DNA from: Chitinophagaceae bacterium UBA3961
Lineage (GTDB): Bacteria > Bacteroidota > Bacteroidia > Chitinophagales > Chitinophagaceae
NCBI GenBank assembly: GCA_002385265.1
Contig: DGDD01000066.1
Coordinates: 632 to 26,183, forward strand
Length of the DNA: 25,552 bases
Reading direction: 5' to 3'
Shown here piece after piece: positions 23,294 through 25,552 of the stretch. The number at the start of each line of letters is the position of its first letter. Positions within the stretch are counted from its first letter, which is position 1. Under the pieces are notes generated by a model that saw only the letters and a program-made list of their open reading frames with translations, was not told the DNA's origin and searched no databases. Made by a program: the position numbers and the translations under genes.

Positions 23294-25501
23294 ATGGTCA
23301 TTTCAACTTCAAAATTAAAATATGACTTCCCTGCCGGGTTAGTAGTATTTCTGGTGGCACTCCCTTTATGTTTGGGAATAGCATTGGCTTCAGGGGCACC
23401 TTTACTATCAGGAATTATTTCCGGCATCATTGGTGGTATAGTGGTAGGTCTTTTAAGTGGGTCGCATACCAGTGTGAGCGGCCCGGCCGCCGGGCTTGCT
23501 GCCGTGGTACTGGCTTCTATTACAAAGCTGGGTAGTTTTGAATTGTTTTCGGCTGCACTCATAGTTGCAGGCATATTACAATTGGGAAGTGGTCTTTTAA
23601 AAGCCGGGTTTATAGCCAACTATGTTCCCTCGAATGTAATAAAAGGATTGTTAGCAGCCATTGGAATATTACTTATCTTAAAACAAATACCGCAGGCCTT
23701 TGGTTATGATAGTAGTCACCAGGATGATTTTGCCTTTGTACAGGCAAATGGGGAAAATACTTTTTCGCATTTGTTCAATACTTTCTTTCATGTTACACCA
23801 GGCGTTGTAATTATTAGTTTGGTTTCCATACTTGTGTTAATTTTTTGGAATAAGACACCGCTTCATAAAATTAAATTTTTTCCTGCTTCACTTTTTGTAG
23901 TGTTACTGGGTATTGGTTTAAACGAGGCGTTCCGTGTATTTATTCCGGTATTATATCTGCAACCCGTACACCTTGTAAATATTCCTGCAACCAGTTTTTC
24001 TGACCTCTCCTCTTTTTTAAAATTTCCTTCGTTGAGTGCCTTTGGAAATTTCACTGTCTGGTTAACGGCACTCACTATTGCCATTGTAGCCTCGCTGGAA
24101 ACACTGTTAAACCTGGAAGCCGTTGAAAATATAGACCCACATAAACGGCAATCATCTCCTAATCGGGAACTGGTGGCCCAGGGTGTTGGCAATATGATTG
24201 CCGGAGTTGTTGGCGGTATTCCGGTAACTTCTGTTATTGTTCGCAGTTCGGTTAACATTAATGCAGGTGCACAATCTAAACTGTCTGCCATTATTCATGG
24301 CATATTTTTATTGCTGGCTATTTTGTTCTTAAGCCCTTTTATCAATTTAATACCCTTTGCTTCACTGGCTGCTATATTGATTGTTACAGGTTATAAGCTT
24401 GCCAAAATATCCATCTTTAAAGAAATGTATGCAAAAGGATGGAATCAGTTGATTCCATTTGTGGTTACAATTACAGCAATCATATTTACTGACTTGCTTA
24501 TCGGCATATTAATTGGTTTAGCTGTCAGCTTATTCTATCTCTTGAAAAGCAATTATAAAAATCCATTTACTATTGAAAAGGAACAGTTATATACTGGAGA
24601 AACCATACGGATAGAATTGCCTAACCAGGTATCGTTTTTAAACAAGGCAAGTATAAAGGATACGCTTTGGTCTGTTCCTGAAAATACAAATGTGATTATT
24701 GATGCCAGCTATGCCGATTATATTGATAATGATGTCCTGGAAATATTTGTTGATTTTAAAAATGTAATTGCGCCAGAAAAAAACATTAAACTCAATATCA
24801 TTGGCGTTAAAGAAAAATACCAGCTATCAGACCATGTGCAATTTGTAAATGTACTTAACCGGCACGACCAGGAAAGGCTGACACCACAGCAGATTGTTGA
24901 GCTATTAAAAAAGGGAAACGAGCGGTTCAGGCAAGGCAAGTGGACCGAAAAATATTTTCGCCACCAGGTAAATGCTACTTCATCGGGGCAGTTTCCAATG
25001 GCTGTTATTGTAAGTTGTATAGATTCCAGAACATCATCCGAAATTCTATTTGATTCCAATCTTGGCGATATAATCTCCATTCGCATTGCGGGCAATATTA
25101 TTAATAAAGAAATTATCGGCAGCATAGAACTGGCGGTGAAAAAAATGGGAGTAAAACTGATTGTTGTAAAGGGACATTCCAACTGCGGTGCCGTGGCAGC
25201 AGCCATTCATTCGGTAACTGGAGGTAATATAGATTCAATTACACTGAAAATAAAACCCGCTGTTGATAAAGCCTGTTTACTTAATGTTCAACAGGCGTTG
25301 GATAATGGAAAAGCTTTTGCTGAAAAAGTGACGCATTTGAATATAGAGAATTCTATAGCTGCTATTCTTGACAATAGTGATTATATAAGAGAACAAAAAA
25401 GTAAAGGAGATGTAGGTCTTGTATCAGCATACTATGATACTGCCTCAGGCGAAGTTTTTTTTAATGAGATGACTAACATAAATGAAAAAATAAATAATTA
25501 A
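23294..25501 (+). CDS. SulP-family anion transporter fused to STAS and beta-carbonic anhydrase
   Basis: A 735-residue three-part protein. Residues 1 to about 425 are a SulP membrane domain (YDFPAGLVVFLVALPLCLGIALASGAPLL, GSHTSVSGPAAGL, VVGGIPVTSVIVRSSVNINAGAQ). Residues about 430-525 form a STAS domain. Residues about 530-735 are a beta-carbonic anhydrase with intact zinc and catalytic residues: C575-x-D577-S-R579, H628 and C631 (HSNCGAV). The N-terminal CA helix PQQIVELLKKGNERFRQGKW is also typical. It probably imports bicarbonate (or another anion) and equilibrates it with CO2. Fused SulP-CA proteins are known from several phyla. There is no sign of truncation. The gene is preceded by the hairpin at 23191, so it is likely its own unit, and it has no evident tie to copper. 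Confidence 0.92.
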   Translation: MVISTSKLKYDFPAGLVVFLVALPLCLGIALASGAPLLSGIISGIIGGIVVGLLSGSHTSVSGPAAGLAAVVLASITKLGSFELFSAALIVAGILQLGSGLLKAGFIANYVPSNVIKGLLAAIGILLILKQIPQAFGYDSSHQDDFAFVQANGENTFSHLFNTFFHVTPGVVIISLVSILVLIFWNKTPLHKIKFFPASLFVVLLGIGLNEAFRVFIPVLYLQPVHLVNIPATSFSDLSSFLKFPSLSAFGNFTVWLTALTIAIVASLETLLNLEAVENIDPHKRQSSPNRELVAQGVGNMIAGVVGGIPVTSVIVRSSVNINAGAQSKLSAIIHGIFLLLAILFLSPFINLIPFASLAAILIVTGYKLAKISIFKEMYAKGWNQLIPFVVTITAIIFTDLLIGILIGLAVSLFYLLKSNYKNPFTIEKEQLYTGETIRIELPNQVSFLNKASIKDTLWSVPENTNVIIDASYADYIDNDVLEIFVDFKNVIAPEKNIKLNIIGVKEKYQLSDHVQFVNVLNRHDQERLTPQQIVELLKKGNERFRQGKWTEKYFRHQVNATSSGQFPMAVIVSCIDSRTSSEILFDSNLGDIISIRIAGNIINKEIIGSIELAVKKMGVKLIVVKGHSNCGAVAAAIHSVTGGNIDSITLKIKPAVDKACLLNVQQALDNGKAFAEKVTHLNIENSIAAILDNSDYIREQKSKGDVGLVSAYYDTASGEVFFNEMTNINEKINN

Positions 25502-25511
25502 ATAGTTATTC

Positions 25512-25552
25512 ATGGACATAAATGTTGAATTGATTATTGTTGCCAAACTTAT
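25512..25552 (+). CDS. Possible start of a further gene, cut by the window edge
   Basis: An ATG at 25512, 10 bp after the SulP-CA stop codon, opens a frame reading MDINVELIIVAKL to the edge of the window. The short spacing, shared strand and hydrophobic start are what one would expect of a co-transcribed gene. Thirteen codons are too few to assign anything. Confidence 0.3.
   Translation, partial: MDINVELIIVAKL

Noticed and set aside
23294..25501. SulP-carbonic anhydrase fusion as a novel system
   Set aside because: This fusion is already known in several phyla, and the present copy looks ordinary and intact.
1..25552. Search for CRISPR arrays, tRNA/rRNA genes, transposases and integrases
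   Set aside because: No regularly spaced palindromic repeats with spacers, no recognisable RNA gene and no recombinase were seen. The tandem repeats present are coding.

Overview
The window looks like a chromosomal segment of a Bacteroidota bacterium, most likely a member of Chitinophagaceae or a close relative. The DNA is AT-rich, starts mostly lack Shine-Dalgarno sequences, and several families typical of the phylum are present (DUF6660, DUF6122, DUF2279, DUF2911, a CusA/CzcA-TolC fusion, a SulP-carbonic anhydrase fusion). Every supported gene lies on the + strand. This placement rests on recognising families by eye, not on a database search.

Most of the window is a copper/heavy-metal resistance island. 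Positions 1-1730 hold the 3' end of a protein with tandem heavy-metal-binding (HMBD) domains, an HMBD lipoprotein with duplicated His-motif domains, and a His-rich periplasmic protein, closed by a clear terminator. A CusA-type RND pump follows (1776-5006), without its own adaptor or outer-membrane channel. From 5203 to 13434 there is a run of genes for a methyltransferase, a DUF2911 protein, a membrane protein with a very Met-rich tail, a multicopper oxidase with a Met-rich loop and a C-terminal outer-membrane-barrel-like domain, a CPH-type P1B copper ATPase with two HMBDs, a DUF6122 membrane protein, a PepSY membrane protein and a 52-residue membrane protein.

A second efflux module begins at about 13516 with three phased TTTGCAAC repeats. 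It comprises a Cys/His-rich DUF6660 protein, a 50-residue basic membrane protein, a 1457-residue RND-TolC fusion and a lipoprotein adaptor (to 19776). A 74-76 bp palindromic element with a GGAG tetranucleotide occurs twice in the same orientation, at 5065 and 19783, either side of this 14.6 kb block.

From 19886 onward the content becomes more general: a small lipoprotein, a secreted protein with a basic His-rich tail, a DUF2279 protein, a YpfJ-type zinc metallopeptidase, a SpoIIAA-like STAS protein and a SulP-STAS-carbonic anhydrase fusion. The start of another gene may lie at the right edge.

Proposed overall logic (inference): Cu(I) leaves the cytosol through the P-type ATPase, is bound in the periplasm by Met-, His- and Cys-rich proteins, is oxidised by the multicopper oxidase, and is expelled across the envelope by the RND pumps. 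No transcriptional regulator or sensor kinase is encoded in the window.
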